64,000 nt of DNA, from assembly GCA_015680685.1 (NCBI GenBank), contig MNCI01025042.1, positions 232,582 through 296,581 of the forward strand. The letters run 5' to 3'. Positions 13,101 through 25,500 of the stretch are shown in pieces. This DNA is from Gnetum montanum. Its lineage: Eukaryota; Streptophyta; Gnetopsida; Gnetales; Gnetaceae. Position 1 is the first letter of the stretch; every line of letters begins with the position of its first letter. Under the pieces are notes generated by a model, which was given only the letters and a program-made list of their open reading frames with translations, searched no databases and was not told the DNA's origin. Position numbers and translations under genes: made by a program.

Positions 13101-13560
13101 GGGGGAACCCATTTCAACATGTTTTAACACCCAAGACTACCTCAAACTACCACAAAATTAAACTAAGGGATGCACAACTCCCAAATCTAGGTTCCAACTA
13201 CTTATTTAAACATGTTTGATCCTTTTTTTGATTGAATCCTAGTTCTCCATGCTAAACCCCCTCTCTTCCATGTTGGCCAACATGGAAATAATGGCGAAAG
13301 GCTTCAAAACCTATTTTTTTTATCCTTTACAGACCTTTGAGGTGCCCAATTTTGATGGATCTAGCCCTACGCTACATTGGGAAGGCCTTAGAACCTCAAA
13401 TTTGGATCTTTGAATGTTCCAAAACTCATGATCTATAGTTTCCACACTAAGGGTCCCTTCTTCCCATTGGTTAGTGTGCAAATAAGGAGGGCCTAGCATG
13501 GAAGCCTCGCAAATCCTAGTTTCTAGGTCCAAACAACCTTGAAATAGCCCTAACTAATGG
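10200..13560. repeat. Diverged tandem array, about 187-bp period, inside F1
   Basis: A landmark block (CTTCCACACT or TCCATGCTAGG, then about 30 bases later a TAGTGTGGA or CATGGAA block) recurs near 10830, 11000, 11185, 11370, 11565, 11750, 11955, 12135, 12310, 12500, 12675, 12865, 13055, 13245 and 13440, so spacing is 170-205 and mostly 185-190. Between landmarks the monomers share weakly conserved text such as CAAAATTTTGAC and TACATGCATG. The array lies between the antisense gene and pol. R has the same array at 23272-25500 in opposite orientation. F2 lacks it. Confidence 0.7.
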
Positions 13561-14207
13561 CCAAACTTACCTAATAGCATTTTAGCCTTGAAACATGGCT
13601 TGTTAATCCCTAAAACTAGCAAAACCTAATCATTTTTATCAATATTAACCAAATTTCACAATATGCATTCTATTTTTCTTAATTTGTTTCCTTATTACAT
13701 AGTGTTTTGGCATGTTTTTGGACTTGCATTGCATTGTTGACCTTTTATGGCCATTATACAACCTTGTATGTTCTTTATTTGCCTTATTATAATCTTATTT
13801 TTCTTTTTTAGTCTTTGAATGGTATCAAATAGTGGGGTTTGACCTTCCCTGACCACTATTTGAGACCATGTGACCATGGCCTACTAAGGCCTTAAACTAA
13901 CATCATAGTCCACCAAGATTCTAAACTAGCATCATGGCCTACTAAGGCCTAAAACTAGTGAAATTATAGCCTTTGTTAACCATTTAAGCCTAATTTCTTA
14001 CAATTCCCCTTTCTTAACCTTTATTTGACCTTTGTTTGGCCTCTATTGTACTTTGTCAAATTGTCCTTACCTTATTGATGACTTGGATGAGTTTATTTAC
14101 ATTAGATTTGCATGTGTTTACGTGATTTTATAGCATTTTATCATTATTTATTAACTTTTACCTATGTGCCACTTAGTATTCATTTGGTTAATATGCATGA
14201 TCAATGT
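13561..14207. other. F1 spacer before pol with GGCCTTAAACTA motif cluster
   Basis: At 13868-13975 the motif recurs (GGCCTACTAAGGCC followed by TTAAACTAACATCA, then TAAACTAGCATCATGG, then GGCCTAAAACTAGTG). The rest is T-rich, as expected for the 3' end of an intron if the sense RNA is spliced. No gene is seen. Confidence 0.5.
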
Positions 14208-17200
14208 ATGAGTACCTGGGAGAAAATTAATTTGCCTTTGTATCTACATGAACCTCTTGGTGATGTTGAATGGTGCATCAACCCTAATTTCCTAGATCTT
14301 AAGCGTAAGAGTCTTGTAGACCACATAGCCACAATAGATAAACCTCTAAAATGGCCTGAAAGTCTCATCAAAATCATTGATTTAGAGGTAGGAGACATAA
14401 CCAGAAACTCTCTAGTCGATGTTCCTATCACAACACACAATGGTAGGGAGAAAACCCTTAAACTAAATTCCTTACTAGAACCTCAATATTCTCAAGACAT
14501 CACCAAGGTCGTACAAAGAAACAGTAAGGCATTTTCCTAGTCATATGAAGTCATGCTAGGCCTAGATCCATGTTTAGTCTAGCAAAACATCATACTAGAC
14601 ACTAGCATTAGACTAGTTAAGCAAACAGTGCACAAAATTAGACTTGATTTGGCCTTGGTAGTTTGTGATGAGATCTGAAAGATCTACCAAGATAGTTTCA
14701 TTAGGGTTGTCGATTACAATGAATGGGTGTCCAACATAGTGGTAGTCCCTAAAAAAATGGGAGTATCCATATTTTCATTGATTTTCAAAGCCTAAATAAA
14801 GTGAACATTAAGAGTAACTTTACTTTACCTAGCATTAATCAACATAATGATACTACAACCAAACATGCCTTGTTGTTCTTTATGGATGGACTTTTGGGAT
14901 ATAACCAAATTAGGATCAACCTAGAGCATCAATTTAGCATGACCTTCATGACCTCTTGGGATATCGTTTGTTATACCATGATGCCTTTTGGCCTTAAGAA
15001 TGCAAGAGAAACATACCAGAGAGCCATGACCTATATCTTTAATGATTACATGTTAGGTTTACTTAACAATTACATAAATGATATAGCTATTAAGTCCAAA
15101 ATGGCCAATGATCATGCTAATGACCTAGACCTTATGCTTAAATGATGCATCAAATATGAGCTTAGGCTCAATCCCAAGAAGTGTGTCTTTGGTATCATAA
15201 CTGGTAAGATGCTTGGCTTTGTAGTATTTGAAGTGAGGTTACATGTTGATCCTAATAAGGTTAAGCCCATATCCAAATTAGCAACACCTACCAATCTTAA
15301 AGATCTTCAAGGATTACAATGAAAATTATAGTTTATTCATAGGTTTATCACTAGGCTTACAAATATGCTACAACTCATGTAACATTTGCTTAAGAAAGGA
15401 GTTTACTATGACTAGATGGCTCAATGCCAAGAGGCCTTTGAAAACCTTGAGCAAGAATTGATAAAAGTACTGATAGTCTATCCTCTGCAAGAGGGTAAAA
15501 CATTTTACATCTACCTAGCCATCTCTAATTGTCCATTGTCTCTCTAGTTTGTCATAGACATGATGATGGAGCAGAAATGTTAGTGTACTATCTTAGTCAT
15601 GCATTAGTTTCCCATGAGGCTCAATACACTAAAGTGGAGAAGTATTGTCTAGCATTATTCTTCTCCTTGAACAAGTGGAGACAGTACCTCTTCAAAAGCC
15701 AAGTTAATGAAATTTGCAAAGGTAACATACTCAAACCCATAACAACCAACATCTACGAAAGTAGCTGTATAGCTTGATGGAAAGCCATAACCATGGAATT
15801 TGACCTTCATTACATCTATCGATCCTCAATGAAAGGTTAAGCTATAAGTACAACTTACAATTTCACCTATTGATTACCAAGTAGCCATAGATCCTAATTT
15901 CCTTAACAAGCATGTTAACATTATTAGCCAAGTTTCCAAGGATTATGAGGTGGTCATGTACTTTGATAGAGTTGCAACTACCCATGGGATAGTGTTGCTA
16001 CCATCATAACATTTCCATATGGTGAGATCTGATCCTTCACCTATCATTTTTGGTTTTCATGTACCAACAACATAGTAAAGTACGAGGGTTTGATCAAAGG
16101 GATGATGGCAGCTCATGACCTAGGAATTAGATGCTTAGTGATCAAAGGTGATTTACAACTCGTGGTGAACAAAGTAACCAAAGTTTATGCATGTAAAGCC
16201 AAACACCTACAACCATATTTTGACCTAGGAAAGCAATTGTTACAACAATTCACAAACATTGATATCCAACACATACCTTGAAATGAGAACATCATAGGCA
16301 ATGCAATTACAACATTAGCCCTTAATGTGACACCAAATGTGTTTAGTAAGTTGCCAACCTTAACCATGAACTGTGATACTCCCATCATGCAGAACATTGA
16401 GGATGTATTTGTGGCCATCATTCATACTACTCCTACCAAGGAGTGCTACAACGATACCAAATTTTACCTTATGCATAGTGAATCCTCACAAGGCCTGACT
16501 ATTACTTAAAAGGACATTGTATGTAAGTGATTGAAGCAATATGTCATTGTAGGTTATAACACATTATGTTGACAATTCTATGATAACATGATCCTAAAGT
16601 AATTAGGTAAAAGTGAAGCTAGGTATTTTTGGAGAACATATAGGACCTAGAGCCATGGCCACTAGGATTAGATAGTTAGCCCACTATTGACTCCATATGG
16701 AAAATTACTACCAACAAAAGATGAAGTAGTGTGACACATGCCAATGATATAGAAACCTTATACATGTACTACCAACTTAGTTGCATACGACTCAAATAAC
16801 ATGGTCATTTCAACTATGAGGGTTGGATATCATAGGATCCATAAGGCCTAAGTCTTCCATAGGGCATAGCTTCATCATCACCACAACCAAATAGTTTACA
16901 AGTTTGCAAATTCATCTTAGATAACATTGTAGCTCATTTTGGCATACCCATGATCATAGTTACAGATAATGGACCAAAATTTAGTAGCTAGGAAACAAAA
17001 GATTTCTATCATGACCTAGGAATTAAGCATTCTTTCTCATCTCCTTATTACCCTCAAGGAAATGGATAAGTAGAAGTAGGAAACAAGGCCATCATCAACT
17101 TAAAATAATGCTCAATAATAGCAAGCACAAATGGCATGAGACACTTGTCCATGCACTATGGGCATATAGAACAACCTATCACATGATAACTAGTATGACC

Positions 17201-17600
17201 TCTTATAGCTTGGTTTATGGTTCTGAAGATATTTTACCTCTTGAATTGCAAGTGCCTTCACTTCAAGTAGCCTTGATCAACTTCATCAACAATTACTAGA
17301 ATAAGGAGTTACAAACAATGGCTCTAGACTTGATGGAGGAGCAATGTATGTAAGTGCTTACTTGCATCAAATACTATCAAGAGAGGAAAAAGTGGCAACT
17401 TGACCATGTGCAAGATCAAATAAGGTGACATGGTTTTCAAAGCCATCCACGAGCATGCAAACAAATTCTCAGTTAACTAGAAAGGCCCCTTCCTTATCAC
17501 CAAAGCCTATGGGACTATTGCATTCAGAGTAGCCAACATGGATGGGAATGAGCTAGCTAATCTTGTCAATCATTCCTATCTAAAGACAAACTACATGTAG
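14208..17600 (+). pseudogene. F1 pol: reverse transcriptase, RNase H, second RNase H, integrase
   Basis: The ATG at 14208 (MSTWEKINLPLYL) matches the R start at 20711. RT follows with FMDGLLGYNQIRIN, MMPFGLKNARETYQRAM (about 14978-15030) and YINDIAIKSK in place of YVDD (about 15070). RNase H lies at about 15490-15850 (VYYLSHALVSHEAQY). The archaeal-like RNase H is at about 15950-16330 (FDRVATTHG, VKYEGLIKGMMAAHD). Integrase has TDNGPKFSS, PQGNG and a C-terminal NLVNHSYLKTNYM, ending at TAG 17598. The linear domain order is typical of Tat elements. Many stops; the polymerase motif is damaged, so it is dead. Confidence 0.85.
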
Positions 17601-17837
17601 CTAACAATAATTAGGAAGTGAGCCTATTTTCAATGATTTTATATGACCTTTAATTAGCAACACAACCTACCAAGGCCTTAAATTGGTACCAGGGCCTACC
17701 ATGACCTTAAACTGTTAACTTTGATGACTTGGATAGCTTGATTCTCATGTGGCCTGTATGCATCATAGCATTATAATATGTAGTGGTGTTCTGTATTCTT
17801 TGTCGGTGCCTCTCAAGTTAATCCTTCATACACCAAC

Positions 17838-17846
17838 AAAGAGGGG
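17838..17846 (+). other. F1 polypurine tract
   Basis: AAAGAGGGG, followed by CCAT and the LTR start TGAAACA at 17851. The same tract precedes the F2 3' LTR (46161-46169) and, reversed, the R/E4 LTR (62718-62729). It primes plus-strand DNA synthesis in this superfamily. The spacer 17601-17837 carries two more copies of the GGCCTTAAATT/GACCTTAAACTG motif. Confidence 0.8.
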
Positions 17847-17850
17847 CCAT

Positions 17851-19393
17851 TGAAACAACATAAAAATTTGCATGTTATAGCCAATTTTCATGATGTAGCT
17901 TTCATCCCATGTAACCTGAGGAAATGTCATTGTAAATGTGAAGATTATAATCCATAGTGGACAATTTCACATACCTTTGGAAGTGAAAAATGCCTAATAA
18001 GTGGTCAAAGTCTTATTCCCCAAGTGAAAAAAGTCACCTAGTGTCTACATTTAGGCTTTTGAGGGGGGGTGGGGGTTCAACATGCCTTTTGGAATGCCAG
18101 AAAAGGTAATTTGATGGATTTTATGAAGGGTATGCATTTTTCTATGCTAGAAACACTTGTAGGAAAGTAGATCTTACCAACCCCCATCATGGAGAGGTGG
18201 AGGGTTTCCCCTCAACTTGGAAACTTTCCACCCCCTAGCATGAAGGCTACATACTCATTTGGAAATCTTCCCCTCTCAATATGGAAGTTTCCCCCCAACA
18301 TGAGGACTGTACCCACAATGTGGAAATTGTAGATCCCCAGTGTGGAAGCCATAATAACTATTCCATGCATTCCAACATTGACTAACCACTTCAACAAGGA
18401 TGGCAAAAGACTCAGCCTGAGAGGTTCATCTCCAGCGTAGAAGGTGTGCCCCTATTACTATTTACAGTAAATGGAATGGCCATGGGGGAAAGGAACTTAC
18501 TCTATATGGTAAGCCTTCAAATTTGGGCACCCATATCACCTAAATGAGACAAAAATGTGCAACCAAATTACAGCATTATATAGCCAAATTTCAGCGAAAT
18601 CATAGCCATTTTTCAGCACCATTCATAACCTAAGACCTATAAAAACTAGCCTTAAAAACCATCTACAAGTTCCATACACTTTTGGCAATTCAATACTATT
18701 CTCATTTATTATACAATTTTTTACACAATTTAGCAATCTGTTCACGATCTTACACTTAGGCATTCTCAAGCACTTAAGAGTTCTTACAAGTTGCCACACT
18801 TGTATTCTCTTGAACCCAGTGTGAAAACCCTATGACCTTGCAACCTCCTTTGGAATTTGTGAATTTTCAAGATCCATGTTGCACTACTAGGAATTTCAAC
18901 TCCTAGCATAGAGCACTTGGGTAGCTTAGATTCTTCACACTTCTTAATCCCCATCATAGCCAACATCAACACAGGAGGTTTAATATCATCGAGAGTGGTA
19001 GGACATTTAGCTCATGAAATTTACTATATCAACTTTAACAAACCTTGCACCCCCATCCAAGTAAACCCTCCTACTACCTACTTAGGCATCATTTTTACAC
19101 ATTTTTCTAAATTATTATTTATTCTTTCTAAATAAAGTTTTAAGTTATGTGTTTTATGTGAAAAATATATTTATTTATTTTCCTTACATTATTTAGATTT
19201 GGTATTAGTTTCAGCATTCAGTTCTATTTTTATTACGCCATTTTGCATTTTGTAAGTCCCTGGTTGATCTACCAAACTAGCTAGGGCACCCCAAATTCCA
19301 TTTTTCATGGAGGCCCTTGAGATTGATCGATTAAGGACTATTATGAACTAGATTTGTCAATCTCTCCAACAATCAATTCTTTCAATTACAACA
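17851..19393 (+). repeat. F1 3' LTR
   Basis: 1543 bases from TGAAACA to ...ATTACAACA. It aligns with the 5' LTR (1182-2480) and, near its end (AGTCCCTGG...GGGCACC), with the R LTR (about 61690-61720, reversed) and the solo LTR (about 23129-23170). TATAAAAA is at 18638-18645. The CATGGA/GTGTGGA motif cluster lies at 18185-18350. Confidence 0.85.
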
Positions 19394-19398
19394 ATTTT

Positions 19399-20711
19399 TT
19401 CTTGCATGCATAAACCTTGGTTATTTAGTTGACCATAAGTTGTGAATTACTCTTGATTGTTAAATGTCATATTCTTAGGTCATAAGGTACCATCAAACCT
19501 CTGATCAAACCCTCACAATCCACTATGTTGTTAATTCATGGAAATTCAAAATGATAGATGAAGGGTTAAATTTCTCTAGATGGGAATGTTATGATGGTAG
19601 TGGCACTCACTCCATGGGCAGTTGAAGCTCCATCAAAGTGCATGACTAGCTCATAATCCTTAGGAACTTGGCTAATGGTGTTAACATGTTCATCAAGGAA
19701 CTTAGGATCTATGGTTGCTTGGTCATTAACAGGTGAAATAGTGAGTTGTATGGCTATGGCTTGACATTTCCTTAAGGATTGGGATATTTAATAAAGGTCA
19801 AACCCTGTTGTTATGGCATTCCATCGAGCTATATGGCTACTCTCATAGATGTTGGTCGTTATGGCTCTAAGCATGTTATCTTTACAAATGATGTTGACCT
19901 AGCTTCTAAAGAGGTAGTATCTTCACTTCTTCAATGAGAAGACTAATGCCAAAAAATACTTCTTCACTTTAGTGTATCTAGTCTCATGGGTAACTAATGC
20001 ATGGAAAACATAGTATACTAGCATTTTTTCTCCATCATCTCACTTCTGACAAAGTAGAGAGGCAATGGACATGTCAAAGATAACAAGGTAGTCCATCATC
20101 TCACTTCGACATAGTGGTAGTCCAACATAGTTTATCCATTGCCTCTCTACTTTGTTAAAAGAAAGATGATGAATTGCCACTATGTTGGAAACCAATTTTA
20201 TAGAATCAATAACTCTAATGAAACCATCTTGGTATAGCTTTATGAATTCATCATGAACTACTAGGGCCAAATCAAGTCTAATCTCATGACCCTTTTGCTT
20301 AACCAGTCTAATTCTAAGATCTAGTATGATGTTGTGTTGCACTAAACATAGGTCTAGGCTTGGCATATCTTTATAAGACCATGTAAAGACCTTAATGTTA
20401 TCTTGTAGGACCTTGGTAATGTCTTAAGCCTATTGAGGTTCTGGTGAGGAACTTAGTTTTAGGGTTTTCTCCTCACTACTACGTGTCATGATAGAAACCT
20501 CAACTAGAGAGTCTGTAGTAATACTGGCAACCTCAAGGTCAAGGATCTTAACTAGGTTTTCACACCATTCAAGATGTTTCTCAATAGAGGCTATGTAGTT
20601 GAAAAGACTCTTAGGCTTAAGATCTAGACAATCAAGGTCAACACACAACTCAACATCACCATGGGGTCCATGTAGGCACAAAGGCCAACTGATTTGCTTC
20701 CAGGTACTCAT
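19399..20711 (-). pseudogene. Element R pol, proximal part: pol N-terminus, RT start, RNase H and start of second RNase H
   Basis: On the minus strand MSTWKQISWPLCL (start 20711) aligns with the F1 pol start. It continues through QHNIILDLRIRLVKQKGHEIRLDLALV (written with breaks in the sequence) to VSNIVAIHHL near 20160. The catalytic RT core is then missing: text jumps to the RNase H motif SLLCQK at about 20040, next to a 21-base inverted repeat. RNase H (VYYVFHALVTHE) and the second RNase H (HFDGASTAHG; NIVDCEGLIRGLM) follow, ending at VYACK near 19404, where F1 is inserted. Continues at 1-1181. Confidence 0.8.
20049..20155. repeat. Perfect 21-base inverted repeat at the RT deletion junction of R
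   Basis: Positions 20049-20069 (ACAAAGTAGAGAGG...) are the exact reverse complement of 20135-20155, with a 65-base spacer. A direct repeat, CATCATCTCACTTC, also occurs at about 20034 and 20094. The arrangement sits exactly where about 0.9 kb of RT core is missing. Confidence 0.85.
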
Positions 20712-21752
20712 ACTTTAATCCTACATGTCAACCAAAAGAATATTAAGTGGAACTTGAGTAAAAATGCATAAATATTTTTAAAAAGTCTTGAAATCATTCA
20801 AACAAATGCTATCCTAATGCTAAATACAATGAAAACAAGATCATCCAAGGCTACAAGGAGATAGAAATAAACGAACATAATGGAACAAGGGCTAAACAAA
20901 TGTCCAATAAAGGTCTAATGAGGTTTAACAAGGTGAAGGATGAGAAATAAGGGCAAAAATAGTCAACAAAGGTCATGATCTTGCTTGTTTTATGCATTGG
21001 TAGGACACAATGCTAATTGTAGGCCTTAGTAGGGCATGATTACATGGTGCCAAATGGTGGTCAGGAAAGGTTAAACTCCACTATTCAATACCAATCAAAG
21101 GTCAAAGAAGGTTTTACAAAGGTAATAAAAAAGAGAATAAGATGAATCTAGGAAAACATAAAGCCATGTAGTAGCCATATGATGGACAAGAATATCAACA
21201 ATGCAAAATAAGGGTAAAAACGAGTCAAAACATTATGAAACAAGGTCAAATAAATGAAAATGGGATGCATGTGATAAAAATTAGCTAAAAATAGTTTAAA
21301 AGGGTTATATTTTGCTACTTTTAGGCCCTAGTATGCCATGGTTTAAGGCTATCAAGGTGCTAGATGAGTTTATGCATCAATCGAGGCTATTTGAGCTAAA
21401 AAAGAAAGGTTTTTAGGGTATCCATGTTGGATTCATGCTAGAGCTATGCTAGCCAGCATGGATGGGGTGACCCCTAACATGGATGGGACATCTATGTGGT
21501 TTCTTAAGATCATTTTGAGTAGTTTTTGACTCCTTTTAACTTGCATGTCAACATAGTGGATTGGGAAAGGGAATAGGCTAGTTTTAGCATCAGTTTCAAC
21601 CCCTAGAAATTCCTATTGAAACTTGGATCTGCCACCCATGCTAAATCCATGCCAAGTAACATGGCCCCAACATGGAAACTAATGAAAATGGACTTCATGG
21701 AATCTACAGGATTCAAATTGGGATTCCAATGCCTTCCAAGGATAGACTAGGG
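20712..21752. other. R spacer upstream of pol, with motif block and first array units
   Basis: Directly before the pol ATG, on the minus strand, is CATGTAG|GATTAAAGT, the candidate conserved splice acceptor. Two reversed copies of the GGCC...TTAAACT-type motif lie at 21016-21045 and 21320-21350. From about 21420 array landmarks begin (CATGCTAGAGC, CTAGCCAGCATGGATGG). The frame 21672-21956 (+) is not supported as a gene. Otherwise no gene. Confidence 0.5.
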
Positions 21753-23271
21753 TGGAAACACCATAAAATTTCAAGGCACTCTAACTTCACTAGAGTCTTC
21801 GAACTAAGGCAAGGATTCCCACAAGTGTATCCTCATGACCCTTTGGCAGGAAATGAATGCACTGAGATTAGACTATTCAGTTTGGCAAGTTTTCTACCTC
21901 TAAAGCTGACAGGCCCGATGGACTCTCCATCTTGCCCACCTGGACAATTCACCTAGCTGACAGTTTTCTCAGGAACCATGCTAGGGGTTGTTGATGATGC
22001 TCAGGATGGACAAAATAATTCGGAAAGTTTTCTAGTTGACAAGTTTTCTATGCTACACTACACTACACAGTGTAGCACACCTTTGGAAAATCAAACAAGT
22101 GTTTGATTTTAAGCTTCAACAAGATGTTTGCGTAGGCCAAAATTAGAATTCAACCAACATAAGGTGCTACACTAGATAGGATAGCACAGCATAGCAAGGG
22201 CAAAACCAGCAAAGTTTTCTCATCGTAGTCTTGACAGAAGTGAAAATTACATTGGCTGCTATGCTATGCTATGCTATGCTATGTAGCATAGCGTAGCATA
22301 GCAAATATGTAGATTGAAAAAATGCTTCAAAAGATAACCCTGCATGTGCCAAGGCTTTCAGAAAAAGCTAGTGACTTCAACGCAAGTTTATTTTTTAAAC
22401 TGGTGGCTACGCTATGCTACACTACATAGCGTAGCACAACGTAGCAAGCAGCTATGCTACACCAACGTGCTACACTACATAGTGTAGCACAGTGTAGCAA
22501 GCAGATTCACTATGTCAATGTGCTTCATTTCTACTAGCATTGTTGGCACACCTGATTCCAGCATCTCCAGTTTCAACAACATGGTGGCAGCGTAGCAAGT
22601 TCACAACCAGTTTTGCACATCCACGTAGTATGGGCACATCAACATCTCATGGGTCCAGGACACGTGGCATCTAAACTACATCTCTCACCTACTCCTGGCC
22701 CTATAAATACTTGGATGAGTAATGCTCAAAGGGTTGGAAAATTAAGGCATTTTTGGCAAGTTGGAAGAATTCGCATTGGCAATTTGAGTTAGCTTTTTTA
22801 CATTGGCATTTTGCGCATTATCTCTTCAGCATTAGCTTTTAAGTTCACACTCAAAAGCATAGTTGGCACATTTTTGAGCATTCCATTCATTCTTGAACTC
22901 TCTGTGCACCTCTAGCATTGTATAACTTGTTGTACACTTCAAACAAGGAAGAGAATCGAACCTGCGATTTTGCAGCAGTGCATTTTCTTACCCAAGTTTA
23001 TTTTATTATCTCTTTATTGTTATCATTGTTTGGCATTATTTTCTTTATTATAGCATTTATCGATCATCAATTTTGCCTCATGTATCTCATACTTAAAACA
23101 ATGTTTACAAAAGGTTAAGTTACACTGGGTGAGTCCCTATCTGATCGACCATATCGTTCAGGGCATCCCATTTACGTTTTATCTAGCATGACCCTCGCAC
23201 GAATCTAGTGTTAAACTATTTTCCTGGAAACCTCTCAGTGTTTCCATCCACCGATGTTTTCAGTTGCTACA
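21753..23271 (+). repeat. Solo LTR of a related Tat family, inserted in R
   Basis: It begins TGGAAACACCATAAAATTTC, like the F2 LTR start, and ends ...CAGTTGCTACA. Near the end GTGAGTCCCTATCTGATC and AGGGCATCCCA match the terminal part of the F1 LTR. No internal coding follows, so it is a solo LTR. Flanking 5-mers (TAGGG, GGGGC) do not form a clean duplication. The U3 part holds a dense set of palindromic GCTACACT...AGTGTAGC and GCTAT repeats (22050-22510). Confidence 0.7.
22702..22709 (+). promoter_or_regulatory. TATA box of the solo LTR
   Basis: TATAAATA in the context GGCCCTATAAATACTTGG, in the expected middle part of the LTR, downstream of the palindrome cluster. Confidence 0.5.
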
Positions 23272-25500
23272 GGGGCCATATTTATCAAGATTGGTCATTT
23301 TGTAGATTGAAAATGACTGAAAATAAGATTTTAAAAGTATATCCCCCTACATTCATGTTGGCCAATGTGGATGGAAGGGGGCTTAGTGCGAATGCTCTAG
23401 ATTTGAGCCATAACAAGGTCATACATGGTTGAGTTTGTAGCTAAAACCAAGTCTTTACAATTGTGCACTTTCAAACTAAGTTCTAAGACCATTTCAAAAG
23501 GGTTTTGATCATTAAATCAAGTTAGGGGAAGTATCCACATTGGGACCATGATACCTAGCATGGATCCAACATGGAGGCATGAGGATGCTTTTACTTTTTT
23601 TCTCTAGGATGGTTTTGAGAGAAAATCAACCAAATTTTTAGGCTTCTAGGGCTAGAAACAATGATTTTCAAGTCTTTGGTTAATTTTGGTGATGGTTGAA
23701 GGTGGTTTAAGATCATGCAGAGTCATCGCCCCCTCATCCATGCTAGGAATCTTGGATCCAACATGGAGGATGGGGCCTGATATATTTTAAGCCCAAAATG
23801 AGGTCAACTAAGTGCAAAATCAAAGTTGTGAGGTTATGGCCTTAGTTGGTGAAGGTTTATGGTCTTTGAGGATGTTGATCTATTGCCAAAAACGGTAAGG
23901 CAGCCCATCCATGCTGGATCTATGCCTAGCATGGATAGACTAAAATAATCAGATCTAGGCCCATTTAATAGAAAATTGATCATGCATGTTAGCCTCTAGG
24001 GTTGCCAATGTCAAGGTTTAGGGTTTAGAAACAATTTTTAGTAGTTTTGAGGATTTCTAAATGGTTTTAGAGGTTACCCCCTTAGATCCACATTAGGTCC
24101 ATGCTAGCCAATATGGATCTAGCATGGAGGACTCAAGGGGATTAATTTTTGACTATTTTTAACTAGTTTTATTAAGTTTGAAGGATCTAAGAGGTGCTAA
24201 TAGAGTTCTGGGTTGAAGATGACACAAGTCAAAGTCATTTTTGTGCATTTGTAAGCCCCTGTGAACTTTCGTTAATGCATCCATGCTAGATCCACACTGG
24301 CCAACATGGATTAGGGAGGTGCTTACTATGTAAGTGAGGAAAATCATGAAATGGGGTTAGTTTTGGAAATTTTTGGCTACTGAAGTCTTTGAGAAAGTTT
24401 GGTCATTAACACAAGTCAATTTCAATGAAAATTTTATGCATTTTTTTCTAAACCCCTCTCATCCACACTAGATCCATGATGGGTAGTGTGGATGAGGTTT
24501 CTCCCTAGCATGGATCTACTTGGTTTCAAGTTTTTGACCATTTTTTTTAGTAAGATTTGATAAGGTTTAAAAGCTTTCAAAGATATAGGGGTCAAGGGTG
24601 AATATTTAGTGTCAACATCCACAAATTTGAAGGCTTCTTGGTGCCTCATACAAATAGTTATTCCTACTTTATCCACACTAGGTAGTGTGGTCCCAGCATG
24701 GATGATATGGGAATGATAGCTTTTTTCCATTTGTAATCAATTTTATAGAATCTGAAGGATTTGGAGGGCTCCTACAAGGTTGTAAGTTCACTAGATAGAT
24801 TTTAAGGTTATTTTTTGCTACAAAATAGATTTTATGGCATATACCCAAGGCACCCACACTAGATCCATGTTGGGTACCATGGATGGAGGATTTACTAGCA
24901 TGGTGAAGGTGTTTAGACATTAAAAATGGGTTGTTTTTTGCTAATCTATGCTACTTGAAGCTTACAAGGGATGTTAGAGTCAAAACATGACAACTGGATG
25001 GTTAAATTTAGTACTTTAAGGTCACCACCACCAATCTGCATTGGGTGGCATGCATGGAGCCCCCCCTCAACATGTATCAACCAAATTTAAAATTTTTAAT
25101 CACTTTCAATAGGCTTTACTAAGGTTTTGGAGCTTCTGAGGGTGAATGGAGGGGTTTAAGTTTCTATGGGATCCACCTTGAGGTCAAATTAGGGCTTGGT
25201 AAGAACTAGAGGATGAGTATGAATGTTACCCCTCTTGGGAAATGCTAGAGACATGCTAGAAAATGTTTCTCTAGGGTGGATGCTCAAATTCGAAATTTTT
25301 GTTATGATCTTACCCCTTCTAGAGTTTGGGGTTTGTCCATGTTACTTATAGCTACTAAAAATGTAAATAGGATCATTATGAGAGCATTGTAGGTTAGAGG
25401 GAGCTAGCATCCATGTTAGATCCACATGGCCTGACATGGATGCAAGGGAGATAAGGTTGAAAACATGTTTTAGGTGTTCCAAGGGGTCAAAAACCTAGTT
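23272..25500. repeat. Diverged tandem array, about 190-bp period, inside R
   Basis: Blocks of the form CATCCATGCTAGATCCA...CTAGCATGGAT recur near 23345, 23540, 23745, 23915, 24100, 24290, 24475, 24675, 24860, 25045 and 25415 with spacing 170-205. This is the reverse-strand counterpart of the F1 array and lies directly upstream of exon 1 of the R antisense gene. Frames at 24159-24347, 24434-24730 and 24678-24920 are array by-products. From 25500 to 25908 nothing further is recognised apart from a possible promoter region. Confidence 0.65.

Larger units (their letters stand above)
1182..19393 (+). mobile_element. Element F1: forward Tat-lineage Ty3/gypsy retrotransposon inserted in R
   Basis: LTRs start with TGAAACA at 1182 and 17851, and the second follows a polypurine tract AAAGAGGGG. 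Internal order is gag-pro (3341-6834), antisense gene remnant (7548-9792, -), tandem array (about 10.2-13.56 kb), pol (14208-17600). The right boundary at 19393 is where R's RNase H coding resumes. The flanking 5-mers GTTTG (1177-1181) and ATTTT (19394-19398) match poorly, so the boundary rests on R's continuity and the TG...ACA ends. All frames carry many stops. The 5' LTR is shorter than the 3' LTR because its end is lost. Confidence 0.85.

Noticed and set aside
21748-21752. Target duplication for the solo LTR
   Set aside because: TAGGG and GGGGC do not match cleanly; boundaries rest on LTR end similarity only.
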